The notes under the pieces: generated by a model
What the model saw: only the letters and a program-made list of their open reading frames with translations
What the model was told of the DNA's origin: nothing
Database searches by the model: none
Shown here: positions 10,749 to 21,926 of the stretch, piece after piece
How positions within the stretch are numbered: the first letter of the stretch is position 1
Layout: the number at the start of each line of letters is the position of its first letter
NCBI GenBank assembly: GCA_003439945.1
Contig: QVRM01002200.1
Coordinates: 620,001 to 684,000 of the forward strand
DNA from: Dermanyssus gallinae
Lineage: Eukaryota > Arthropoda > Arachnida > Mesostigmata > Dermanyssidae
Reading direction: 5' to 3'
DNA length: 64,000 bases
Program-made: the position numbers and the translations under genes

Positions 10749-13160
10749 TTTGTATGCTTTTATATATTAGAACACACAAATATTACTATTATTAGTCAGC
10801 GGTGCAGTAGTACCAAGGATTTTAATACAGTAATTGACAAAAAAATGACTGCGTCAGTATTTAGCTTGACAACCAAATGGGTAGTTCTGCTATGCGGTCT
10901 TCAATATACGAGCCAACATATTCTTCATCTTTAGGTGCAATTCATTTAGGTTACTTTAATTGTTTCGTTATTATCGTAGTTATTTTTAGATTATAAAAAT
11001 GAATATGACTCCTTCAGCATTTCTCATCGAAACGACATTCCTTGCTACATCAGCGATATCCTTTGGACTAACGTCGAACCATCATACCACAATAGTCACA
11101 TATATAAGTTGCAGCTTATTGACTATTCATCTTCAAAATAATAATGGCCTTTGGATGTATTCTTCTACGATTTACGGCACAGGGGCGGACATAATTAATG
11201 CGTTCCTTTTATGTTGCTGTTATCGTGAGTAGTCTCCTGTAATACTATCCTATAATGTATTATACTTTATAACACTATTTTGCGGTGGGGCAGCTTTACA
11301 ATTTCCCTCTTTAGATAAACTATTATTTAAATGTTTGTTTTGTACATTTGGCCAACTGGGAATGATCCAATTTTAGTGTGATCCTTAGAACATATGTTTC
11401 TAACTCATGTTTGGTATCTATCCGTACTCTAGGAGGCAACTATTATGTAGTAGCTGGCCATAACGGCTGAGAAACAAAAAATACGATGGCCTTGTTCTGC
11501 AAACGATTTTGGTAGTGCAAACACACATTCCAGAATATTCTGTTGTACAAGTTCTGGAAGGTACCAAAGCTGCTACGAATATTCTTGTTTGAAATGTTAG
11601 CTCTATACTTGAAAAACATTCCGTAATCGAATACGTCTCGCAAAAAGTGATAAGCCTGAACGATGAACAAGGGTCTACAACACTTTTGGTGCCATACGAG
11701 AATAATTTAAGCCGAAAGATACAGTTAAACTGTTTCCATTCGAGGACGTTCTAGAAACGGGTTTATTGTTATGCAGGCGGGTTCCATATGCGCTACGTGA
11801 CGTGGGCTGCCTACATTCATTTCGCCCCTAACGTTTGCGAAAATGCAAGGAAAACATTGAGTCAGAGGCTGCAGACACTTTGTAACTGACGCAAATAAGA
11901 CATACACTCAAACAAGACTGAACAGACAAACGACCGTGTCCGTCTTTACTACTAATAACGTCTGCGAATTTAAGAAAAACTGACGCCAGCGCCTCCGCAA
12001 ACAGTGGAGTAGTTATATTTCACCGTAATTAAACTCGTGCAAGCTGTCATAGCTTCCACAAAATGAATCATCCCCGCACACTAAGGCAATTATTTATACT
12101 GTGTCTGGAATTTTTGGATTCAAATGTATTTGTTTTTGGAAAAAGTTCCAATCTTGCTCCCACTTCGGCAAAGATTTTGTCTACAAAAGGGATACCAGGG
12201 AGCTGAGTGGTCTTTGGCAGCAGGTCATTAAACCAGCATGTTATTCAAAATTCTTATTTCCGTTTACGCAAAAATGTAAAACATGGTATGAATATATATA
12301 TATATCACGTTCGCTAGAGCAGCAGCATAAGCGGATATGTTGAAGTATCTAAAGTTTCCCAACAGTCCTGAACGCTCGTTTGTTGACTGTAGAAAAACGA
12401 TAAATATAGATGTTATTATATTAAAATTTACAAACGTTTAATATGAAGATAAAAAAATGCAATGGTCGTGAATGTAGCTGTTTTGTAATTTGCCCTTATA
12501 GATAGCTAAGTGGATTTTTATCATTAGCGGTGTATTTCGAATTAGTTCGACTTGTTTCTTAAACGTATTGATACGATTAAATTTGGATTGATGTCGATTC
12601 GATCTGATCCGCTGACTGACCTTCGGGTAGTGGGGCGACTCACCAATGATCGAATAGCGTCGCCCAGCTGATTGAGTGTTTTTGAGGTGTCTCCGCGTAT
12701 CCGACAACCTCGAGACTCGTCAGCTGATCAGACTGGGGGCTGTTTAGAAAAACTGTGTGAATGTGTGTGAGCGTGTATGAATTTTAATCTCAAATGAGAG
12801 AGGTAAATCAACTGAAAGTGCCAACATGAACGCTCGCAGATCAAGTCAGCTTATGCCAATATTTTTTTTCTATGTTTAGCGATATAGGTTTGAGGTGCCA
12901 CCTGTGTGGGAAAACTTTTATATCGTAGACCGTACAATGAACTTGACATTTCCCCTACGGTAGTAATATGCGTAGTTGAACGTCATTGCGTGTAGTTAAA
13001 ACTTAAGTGCTCACTCACATGTAACAAAAATAATATGTTAAGCAATTAATGCTGTACATAACATGTTAAACAATTATTGCTAAAATCTAGCGGCGTCGCG
13101 TCGCAATCGCACTGTAATAAACCCGAATGGCCCGAACTTGTTGATTTGTGCACTTCACAG
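10749..13160. other. Intergenic stretch upstream of RNPC3
   Basis: One frame beginning at ATG 10999 stays open to a donor-like ttatc|gtgagt at 11224 and encodes a hydrophobic peptide. It could be a first exon, but I see no partner exon and no family match. Other short frames (11443-11670, 11725-11907, 12438-12707) look like chance ORFs. Confidence 0.35.
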
Positions 13161-14454
13161 ATGCCGTCGCTCGGGTGTCATCCAGTAAATCGGAGTGTGC
13201 TCCAAGTACGCCACCTGCCACCGATCTTCTCCGAGGCCGAGTGTTCGTCGTTTCTCAAAGCACATGGTGCAGTTAGCGTAGCTGTGCCGGGTCGAGGCAA
13301 AGCGTTCGCTAGCTTCGCGAGTGAGACCGATGCCCGGCGAGCGATGGCGTCTCTGCATCAGCTTCAGCTGAACGACCGCTTACTGCTGGTCACATTCGCC
13401 AGATCCAATCACAATATACCCGTCCTGCCGCCCGTCGAACCGTTGCCTGTGTTGTCTAGTGCCGAGGTCAACGAGAGAGCCATACGCAGAATACATGCGA
13501 TAGCACCACACCTGGGGCTCGATTATATCCTCAATCCCATGGTGAAGTACAAATACCCCCCATTGACTGACTCAATTCTCGCCAACATATGCGGCGCGCT
13601 GAGGGATAGCGCGAACTTCTACACGCAAGTACTGCATCTAATGAACAAGATGAATATGCGAGCCCCATTTCAGCGGTGCATAGATCCCAAGCAGGTGTTC
13701 GGTCGAACGGACACTAAAAAACGCGTCGACATGTATAACTTCAGAGTCAGGATCCGACCTATCACAAGATGACCAGCCGATAACACGACGGAAACGGCAG
13801 CAAATTGGGTTTGACGTATTAGATTGCCTTGCAAAGAAGAAGGTTCGTAGACCGAAACGAGCCATTCCCACTGCTGAACTCCTGCCAAAGCAAAAGCCGA
13901 AGGAAGTAACAGAATGCTTTGAGTCGGCGGCTCGAATTCGCAAGCTGCAGCTCCCGTCCACCGTCGGAATGGCACCCAGTGAAACCACTACAGTTGCTGC
14001 CTATACAGGTGCGGAGGCCGAGGTTGGTTTCGGACTTCTCAAACCGACAAGTCCGGCCAGGAGTTCTCCAGAGCCTGCGCCTAGGTATTGCTGGTCATCC
14101 TCATTTACAGATGTCGCCTTACTAGAGCGCATATCTAAGCAGGACACAGTTGATCATCCGGCATTCCGAAACTACGACGAGGGCAACCCGTGTGTGCGGT
14201 TATACATAAAAAATGTTTCAAAAGCGGTCGCCGAAGATGACTTATTCCGGCTGTTTGGCCAATTTGTTCCGGACGATGAAGCAGAAAGGGCTATCTTTGA
14301 TATTCGCCTGATGAAAACTGGTCGGATGCGGGGTCAAGCATTTGTAACGTTCGGCTCTGTCCCGACTGCCCACAAGGCTTTGCAAGCAACGAATCGAATT
14401 TTGCTTCAAGGAAAGCCTATTGTTGTGCAGTTTGCGAGACAAAACTCTGCATGA
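13161..14454 (+). CDS. RNPC3: RNPC3, U11/U12 snRNP 65 kDa protein (single exon, one frame break)
   Basis: The product is a component of the minor (U12-type) spliceosome that bridges U11-associated protein and U12 snRNA (family knowledge). The N-terminal RRM spans about residues 15-90 (VLQVRHLPPIFSEAECSSFL ... RLLLVTFAR). A conserved family segment follows (VLHLMNKMNMRAPF), then a basic/acidic linker containing the GFGLLKP block, and a C-terminal RRM (CVRLYIKNV ... MKTGRMRGQAFV ... KPIVVQFARQ). About 430 residues are expected, against roughly 515 in human. The reading frame moves by +1 between 13662 and 13745; a six-A run at 13716-13721 is the likeliest site. ATG 13161 follows an acceptor-like cag and precedes RRM1 closely. 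The gene has no coding intron, unlike the multi-exon vertebrate gene. A poly(A) signal lies at 14719-14724. Apart from the single break there is no internal stop, so I favour a working gene over a processed pseudogene. Confidence 0.88.
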
Positions 14455-15504
14455 GTAGGATAAGCATCGGCCGCTCGCGCTTAGACAGCGATGGTTTTCC
14501 ACTTGTTCATAAGGATGGCTATCCTCAATGCCAAATTCCATAGCTATCCTCCATACCAATTTCCGCGTTCACATGGGCGCGAAATGAAAATGAGGGCAAA
14601 TGTCAGCTTTTATTTTCTAGCAAAATATATAATTTGTAGGCAAAAACGTTCCTTCTTTTAACGATTATACTGCAGGCCAATACTTGTTTGTTTGTATTGG
14701 ATATGATCACTAATAAGAAATAAAGTGTCTGACTAAGTTAGCTTATCTACGATGACGACAGTTGGTCATGAAATTATCAGATATGTAAATCGTTCATGTT
14801 ATAAGTAATGTGCGATTCGACGCGGTTACTAAATAAACATGGATTTAATGCCAAGTAATCGTTTTTTACAAGATAATTTTTATTATTTTCTGGATACTCT
14901 ACAATACCACTATTGGGGACCAGCTAGATAAGTGGCTGTAAGATTTTTACTCGATTATGGTATGCCTCTACGTCTTAAAGTAACAGCAAACATTATAGTG
15001 AATTTCAGTTTTTGTTTTTTAAACGATAAATACTGCTGCGTTGTCTCAATACTGTGAACGACTATGTTTTAGATCCAATAGCTTTACAAGAGTCTACTAC
15101 TGTTAACAGAATATATCTTTAAATTGGATAAATACTGCGCCAGGCGATGCAACGTATGGGGTGGGTCGTCTATCGTCAATATTATATTGCCGGAAATACC
15201 AGACTTGTTGAGTTTGACGTATATTAATGACAGCCCATCCCAAGATGTTCAATTACTTAAGATGTTTTAGATATTTATTTTTTCTGATTAAAATCCTCTC
15301 CTTGTAGTGCATACAAGGATCAATCTGACCTAGATTAGTTTATATGGGAGAGCAGTCATGTCCAAGCGACTATTTAGAGATTGATGTAAACAAATATTAC
15401 GTAATACAACAGGAGGATCTTAATCAGATGCAGTAAAATATATGACGGTTTAATTGACTATCTCCGGATTGGCTATAATTTGCCAATGTCGAACAACAAG
15501 TCCG

Positions 15505-15538
<34 letters not shown>

Positions 15539-16181
15539 GCGGGGGGGTTTAGGGGGCTAGTGCGCAAGTCAAGCTTATCATCTACCGAGATGATATCGCT
15601 GCCCTGTTGTTGATTAAATGTTCTGTAAGCGATGCTTGTTGGGAGTAGATGATAAACCATACCGCCCTAGATATCTAAACATGCCCGCTTGTGCTGCCGC
15701 TCCGTAACACCCCATGGCATAAAGAGGTGACATGTGTAATGCCATGTGTTTGTCCATCCATCTAAACATGAATTCGGAGATAAACAAGTGGTGCGTGACT
15801 TGGCATCACCATTATAAGCTTTTATATCAAATTCAGGATTTGCATACAGCATGGCGTCGGACTGAGTGGTGGGACAGCAGATTAGCAACGGGCACAATTG
15901 ATGACCGACCACCTGCTTAACAAATAACAACGTGTGCTCCACATACATCGCAATGTGAGAAATGCTCGTAAACCTTTACAGCCGTACTGCGACGTATTGT
16001 CAGGCACTTGTCTACCGAATACTTCTAAACAACAGACAGAATTGTTTGAACATAAATACGACGCTGCAGAATTTTGGCTACCCTCGTCAGCTTTCTGCAA
16101 GCTCATAAGAGAAAAGTTCCCCCCATACGGTTCAGCACCAGCAGAGTGCAACTGACTGTCGGGCGGAAAGCTTGCCACACT
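14455..16181. other. RNPC3 3' UTR and intergenic sequence
   Basis: The RNPC3 3' UTR runs to about 14740. The rest is AT-rich with a TA array at 15508-15535, and I recognise no gene in it. Confidence 0.5.
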
Positions 16182-19100
16182 ATGCTTGTCTACCGTCACG
16201 CGAAACATCTACAGCGATCATGGCCGATCGTGATTGCTCAGTGCCGCCTCGAGTCATCGCTTCAGGTTGAGAAGTCTGCTGCGAAGTTAAAGGCACTCGC
16301 AAACGAACCGAGTCGTTCCGACAAACTTAAAATCTATGCTCTGTACAAACAGGTTGGTGGTACGCCAGAGGGCTCACACAGCAGGTATTTTAGTCTAGTG
16401 TGACCGTGTGACCTCATATCGAGAAGTCTCAACAATGAGCGCAAGTTTCTAGAATTCTTTACAACCATGTGCATTATAGTTACGATCACTACTATTTGTT
16501 TGATAGTTTCTAGGAAAGTTTCTTTTTTTCCGCAGCGATTTTCATGAACTGATTACCCAATAGGGATGTACGGTGGCTGTAGATGTTTTTTGAGGAGGCC
16601 CTAGGTAAATAAAAAAACATTCTGCTGCATGATCTATGTCTTTCGTACCGGATGATTAAGTAACCTACAAGTAGCAAAGTAGTTGTGCACTGCGGCACTA
16701 ATGGGTCCGTGCAGTGATTTCCTGTAAGTTTTAAAAACAAAACTGCACGTGCATTGTATAATCTGAAAATGGCTGATATTAGCTTAACAAAACGTAAAGG
16801 CAGCTTTATGATTACGGAAAATTTTGTATGCAAGCATATATTGTATTATGACATATCTCATTCATAATACGATACAGTTATCTCATGAAAACCTGCGCTC
16901 CGCAAAGAAATAGGCTGCGATGCATTGCTTTTTCGAATAGCAATCCACCATATAAACGGAACGCTTGCATGGTGGATGGCAGAGTGCCATGCAAACAGAA
17001 CATTGATGAGCTCCGAATGAGCTCCATAGCTTTTGAATTCACGGGATGTTGAAGTATTACTGTTAGAGTGACTGATCTTTAGGTTGATTTACATATGCGT
17101 GTACATATGAAAGAGAAAGTCTTGTGAGTCTCTTGAGTGCACTATGGCCGACCCGCTAGTTCGACCTGCCGTTCGAAGCGGCAGCAGCAGCAGCAGCAAC
17201 AACAACAACAGCCACACGAGTGCGAAAGTAGCCTAACGCTAGCAAATACGAACGATTAGAAGCGCTTGGCTATTATGCACTGTACAACAATCTTAGGCAA
17301 CAGTGGGCGACGTCACAACGCCACAACCTTCATCGTGGGACGTCGTGTCGAAAATGAAGTGGTCCGCATGGAAGGAGCTCGAGCACATGGAGCCATCGGT
17401 GGCCGGCAATCGCTACGTGGAGCTCATCGAACAGCTTACCCAACAGCAGCCCAACGGCACAAAACAGCAGCAGCAACAACAACAGCCCAATCCAAAAACA
17501 GCAACGACATTAGCTGCAACCAGTGAGCGTGAGTGGTCTCAACTTACCTCTCAAAAGTGATCCCATTGCAAAAGTGCATTCTGCTCACTTTCCGAAGATG
17601 AAAAAGCCATCGGTTGATTCATTGTATTAGCCACCCTAAAGATCGACCTGTTGTTTTTTACAAAAAAAAATATAGATAACATAAGTTTCATTCGTATTGC
17701 GTAAAAGCTGGCAGAAAATAACGATATCGTAATTACGATATGTGCACTCACAAATAGAAGATAGGAAGACCCTTATCTACTAAGAATTCGACTTCGTGTT
17801 TATTCTTATCTTCATGGCTATACCTCATGTTAGAATAGTACTTGATATGTCTCAAACTTCCACCGCAATGCAGCGATTCGAAGCACGACGCCCAGTATTT
17901 CTGATCCGTAGATAACAATTTTGAGTCGCAAATAAATCATTGGTTAAGGTGCTACCTAGATTTTTATTCGGGTTGACCCTTAGCCAGCATTTAACGTCCA
18001 TGGGACTGCGTTCGCATTGCTTCGTGAAACGGACCCCATAAATACAAACGTGCAACTGTGTGGCTCGAACCCGTGCTGCACCTATGTGTCTCCTCCGTCC
18101 GCGAGACACACGCAAATACACCACGCCACCGGGCTCGACAAGGTGGTTACCTGGCTCCTTCTACTTTTGCTTTTTACTTTTCTCGCTGTGTTACTTACCG
18201 ATTAGGTGTGTTGTGACACATTGGGAACAAACTAACACGGTTAAAAATAAGCAGTGGCTTCAAACAAACGTATTGTCTAAAGCCAACGATTCTAACGTTA
18301 AGATTGGCTATTCGGCTATGTGTCGAGCTAACAGTCTAACTTAAGAAGTTACTATTGTATAGTAAATGCTTATGCTACGGATTGAGTCCTGGACACGCTG
18401 TGACTGAATCTTGCAGATGAGGGCCTGGCCGTTAGCAAGAAAGAAGGCTCACTGATCATTCGACTAGACAACGCGGCTAGTCTCAATTCGCTAACGCTGG
18501 TGATGCTTCGAAAGATGACTGAGTTAATCAACCAGGCGGCTGCGGATGACACGGTGTACCACCTGATCTTAGCGGGAACAGGTGATTACTTCTCGACTGG
18601 AAACAATCTTAAGGACTTTTCCGAAGGCGTCCGGCCAGGCAAAAATGTCGACGAGGCCGTGAAGGATGGTGTGGCAATCTTCAAAGCGTTCATGGCATCG
18701 CTCATCGACTTCCCAAAACCTGCGGATCGGTCTTGTGAACGGCCCGGCAATTGGGGCTGGGTGCAGTATGCTTGGCCTTCTCGACATCGTCTACGCATCC
18801 GACTCAGCTACATTCAACTTGCCTTTTACGGGCATTGGCATCACCCCCGAAGGCGCTTCAACATACATGCTTCCCCGAGTCATCGGCTGGCCGCGCGCGG
18901 CCGAGATGCTCCTAATGGGTGCCACCCTCAATGCGAACGAAGCGAAGGCAGCCGGACTCGTCAGCGACGTGTTCCCTCGAGCCGAGTTTGAGTCACAAAC
19001 CGCTGAGAGACTTCGATTATTTCGTAACCTACAGCCGAAAAGTCTCATATACACTAAGGGACTAATGCGCTCCCCGATAAAAGACACACTCCACAAGGCC

Positions 19101-19208
19101 AATGGTGACGAATGCACTCGCCTGCTGGAGCGATTGGCTTCCGAAGAATTCCTGGCAATACTGAACAATTATATAAGCAAAAAGGGTCGCAAACTTAGGG
19201 ATGTATGA
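16182..19208 (+). CDS. ECI2: Enoyl-CoA delta isomerase 2-like protein with N-terminal acyl-CoA-binding domain (one frame break)
   Basis: Three exons join in phase: 16182-16352, 17297-17528 and 18417-19208 (donors gttggt and gtgagt; acceptors tcttag and cttgcag). The product of about 397 residues matches ECI2 architecture: a basic leader compatible with mitochondrial import, an ACBP domain at about residues 33-110 (LKIYALYKQ joined to ATVGDV, then MKWSAWKEL), a Q-rich linker, and a crotonase fold (GDYFSTGNNLKDF; LVNGPAIGAGCSMLGLLDIV; GITPEGASTYMLPRVIG). ECI2 shifts double bonds to 2-trans-enoyl-CoA in unsaturated fatty-acid oxidation (family knowledge). The frame moves by +1 near 18711-18720 (tcccaaaacc); allowing for one extra base, the alignment with the family has no gap. 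The C-terminus, KLRDV, is not a peroxisomal SKL signal. AATAAA is at 19247-19252. Confidence 0.9.
17945..18140 (-). mobile_element. tRNA-derived SINE, copy 2, in ECI2 intron 2
   Basis: Homologous to the copy at 8395-8575 in the same relative orientation, with A-box-like tggcgtggtg and B box gggttcgagcc on the minus strand. Like copy 1 it lies antisense within a host intron. Confidence 0.8.
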
Positions 19209-19661
19209 GACACACGAACTGTAATTTGCAATAAGACATTTTCAAAATAAATCAGATTCAGCTGCCAAACTATCTCGATAAGTTTGCTCATTATCAAGTG
19301 CAGTTTGTTTTTTCTTCGCTATATTTTAAATCCAGACTGCTTCCAGATTTAGTTCTAAATCACCCTAAACGCTATTCAAACTGCCCACCGACGTGCAGGA
19401 ATAAAATTGGAGTAGGAAGGTATCCAGCGAGTAAAATACATCTATAGGTGGTAAGTGGTTCGAGAATTATGTACACGGACGCTTGTTTTGCGCGTAATTT
19501 GAAATATAATTAAAGCTATGGGACTGAAAGTCGTTATTTTTTCACTCGCGATGAAACCATTTGAAATAAATTGTTGTATAGCGGATGGAGCCACAGTGAT
19601 GTACGATTCATTATAGAGGAACTAATTAATCCTTGTTTCTAAGACTTCCCCCTTGGCGGGG

Positions 19662-19665
<4 letters not shown>

Positions 19666-19717
<52 letters not shown>
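19666..19717. repeat. (TA)n microsatellite
   Basis: Pure TA run between the ECI2 3' end and a decayed LINE fragment. Confidence 0.95.
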
Positions 19718-19720
<3 letters not shown>

Positions 19721-19839
19721 TTTATTTGCGAAACTGCATTACAAATGCTTAAGCTATTGAAAAATAATGACATTTTATAAAATAGTGATTTTTACAGTCA
19801 CATAGTTATAAATACTAGTGTGTACTCAGTAAACGGGTG

Positions 19840-20530
19840 ATCGAGCTTCTCAATATAGAAATCATTGCAGCAAAGCAGTACACTAAGCGCAACACTATTT
19901 ACTTACAACTCAAACCCCACAGCTTTTCACGTGGCAACGCCTGCCAACCGCCTCGCTGGACTGTTATACCAAAGCCGAAAGCAAGATATTTTTGTATTAC
20001 CGCGCAAGAACACTCACAGAGAGGAGAGATCTTATGCGGCTATTTACCGCGCGCCGAATATGCGTCTCGCTCTCTCGCTTCTAAAAAAAACGAAGTTTCT
20101 GGGCGTTACGTTGGGCGAAAAGATGACGACCCGCTTTATCGACTCCAAAAACGAGCATTGAGAACAACTCTGGGCCCCTTGATGCGAGACTAAATGCAAT
20201 CGGAGACATTCCGCCATTTCCAAACCCTATGGAAGACTCTCTCTTAGTTAGATTCAGCGTATAGTATACTCCTTGACATCCAAACCTACCGGGTTTGGCA
20301 ACATCACCGACACCCATATATACAAAGGGTAACACATCTAACTTGTTTCTTCCGTCGCACGCGAACACCAATCAGAAACATCAGAGTCTCCTACTAGAAC
20401 AAAGTACCGGTCTCCGTCAGGTAGACAAACTCTCGGCTCAAATTGAAATACGACCTCAGAGAGCGAAACTCTGGTATCTGGTTAAAAGTAATATAATTAT
20501 TAAACATAAACCATATCGCAACACATTGTG
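19840..20530 (+). mobile_element. Very degenerate LINE fragment (thumb region of a reverse transcriptase)
   Basis: Two overlapping frames contain phrases typical of the end of LINE reverse transcriptases (KKTKFLGVTLGEKMTTRFI and RLQKRALRTTLGPLMRD) in different frames. No catalytic box remains. The boundaries are guesses, and chance similarity cannot be excluded. Confidence 0.4.
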
Positions 20531-20813
20531 ACCAAAGGGCAACTATAAATTATACATTGTAATCTCATAAAAAAGGCTCCGAACAAGCTATGTGCTTAAC
20601 GGAGCTTGAAATTAACAAGTGCAATTATCGTAAAAGAAACGTCAATAAACAAATGAATTTATTCATTCAAATAAATACATGGAATATAGCCTATTTAATA
20701 AAATATTTATTTAAAAAAAAGTCTACATTAATTATAATATGCGCAAATATAAGTGTGTAAAGAGTGCAATTTCCTGTGAGTCCGAAACTCGCAAATGTTC
20801 TCTTTTGCTTCTG

Positions 20814-21919
20814 CTATTGTTCGAGTTTCTTTTTAAGTTTGTACTTTCTCGTGTAGTTCCAGTCGGCGAAGATCAGTCCGCCGCTTATTAAGGGAGCCAA
20901 GATAGTCACCTGAAATAAAAGCATAAACAATGGAAATAAAAACATCCTAAAATATATGTATTTTAGTTTCGTATAGACTTTGGCACTCTTGCTGAATAGG
21001 GCTCTCGGATGCCCCACCTATAGACAGTCTAGTATAGAATCATGAATAGGGGCGCTTTTTTAGTCCCTAAGGGGCTCTTGGTGCGTTGATGAATGGAGAA
21101 ATTTACCGCAAACAGCAAGCAGGTTATGAGAATTCATTTAGCGATTCAATATTCAGTCTAGTGGTTCAAACGGTAGTACATGTAATATACACCTGATTTC
21201 CAGTATGAAGCAACTAACGAGTAACTAAATCGACAAAATGGGTTAATTGATATTTTTCAAACTGACTTAATAGTAAGTGAGTAAATGTGTTTATTCAGAA
21301 ACACTGCAAATCACCGATCAGTAATACAGAGAAGCGCCTTCAAGGGCGCAACAACATCAGTCGTTTTATTGACATGCTCTTTTATAGGCCCTCTGTCATA
21401 ATGTATATCAAGGTCAGAGTTCATTTTAAAATATCTATAGTGGTTTTGCGAGATCATCCTGTACTTATTATCTGTATTTACCAATCTACATCGAAGTCAC
21501 CTCGACCAACTCCTCTCACGACACACCTTGCATATTTAGTAAAATTGTTTAATGGTAAAATGCATTAAGGCAATGCGTCACAATTATGAGTAGTATATAT
21601 ATATGTTTTATCATCTCATAATTGTTTACATTTTTAACAGAGGTTTCACAGCTCCTTAAAGCCATCAAAGGCTAGTATGTTGTATGTTATAGTATATATA
21701 TATATATTGTAACCGTCAAGTTAAAATTAAAAGTAACCACTGTTGCAAGAGCTACTGTCTCTTATAGTGCTAATCTAAGTTGAAGTAGGCAAAATGGCCT
21801 TACGTGACTTTGTAGCCTAGAGTTGAATGGATTCAGTGACACGATTTTGATGGAATGCATACCTTATATACCCGAAGCCAGCGGATTGCCAACTGAAGCT
21901 TTCCTTGGTCAGCCTCCAT
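20814..21919 (-). CDS. 50-residue single-pass membrane microprotein, unidentified
   Basis: Two exons join in phase 0. The first coding exon starts at ATG 21919 and ends at donor 21863 (gtatgc); it follows a good acceptor (atatgtttcag) by seven bases, so a 5' UTR exon lies further upstream. The second is 20909-20814, after acceptor tttatttcag. AATAAA on the minus strand lies about 100 bases past the stop. The 50-residue product has a short helix (LQLAIRWLRVYK), one hydrophobic segment (VTILAPLISGGLIFADW) and a very basic tail (YTRKYKLKKKLEQ). This layout is common among small mitochondrial inner-membrane and ER proteins, but I cannot name a family. The intron carries a LINE 3' end. Confidence 0.6.
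21600..21720 (-). mobile_element. LINE 3' end (same family as 1847-3190)
   Basis: The reverse complement matches 3100-3190 around tggctttNaggagctgtgaaa and gatgataaaac, and runs directly into a short TA array. It is a strongly 5'-truncated insertion inside the microprotein intron. Confidence 0.7.
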
Positions 21920-21926
21920 GTTTCGC

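Noticed and set aside
13161..14454. RNPC3 as a processed pseudogene
   Set aside because: It lacks introns and has one frame break, but there are no stops in the conserved domains, a proper poly(A) signal follows, and similar breaks occur in intron-bearing neighbours, so assembly error is favoured.
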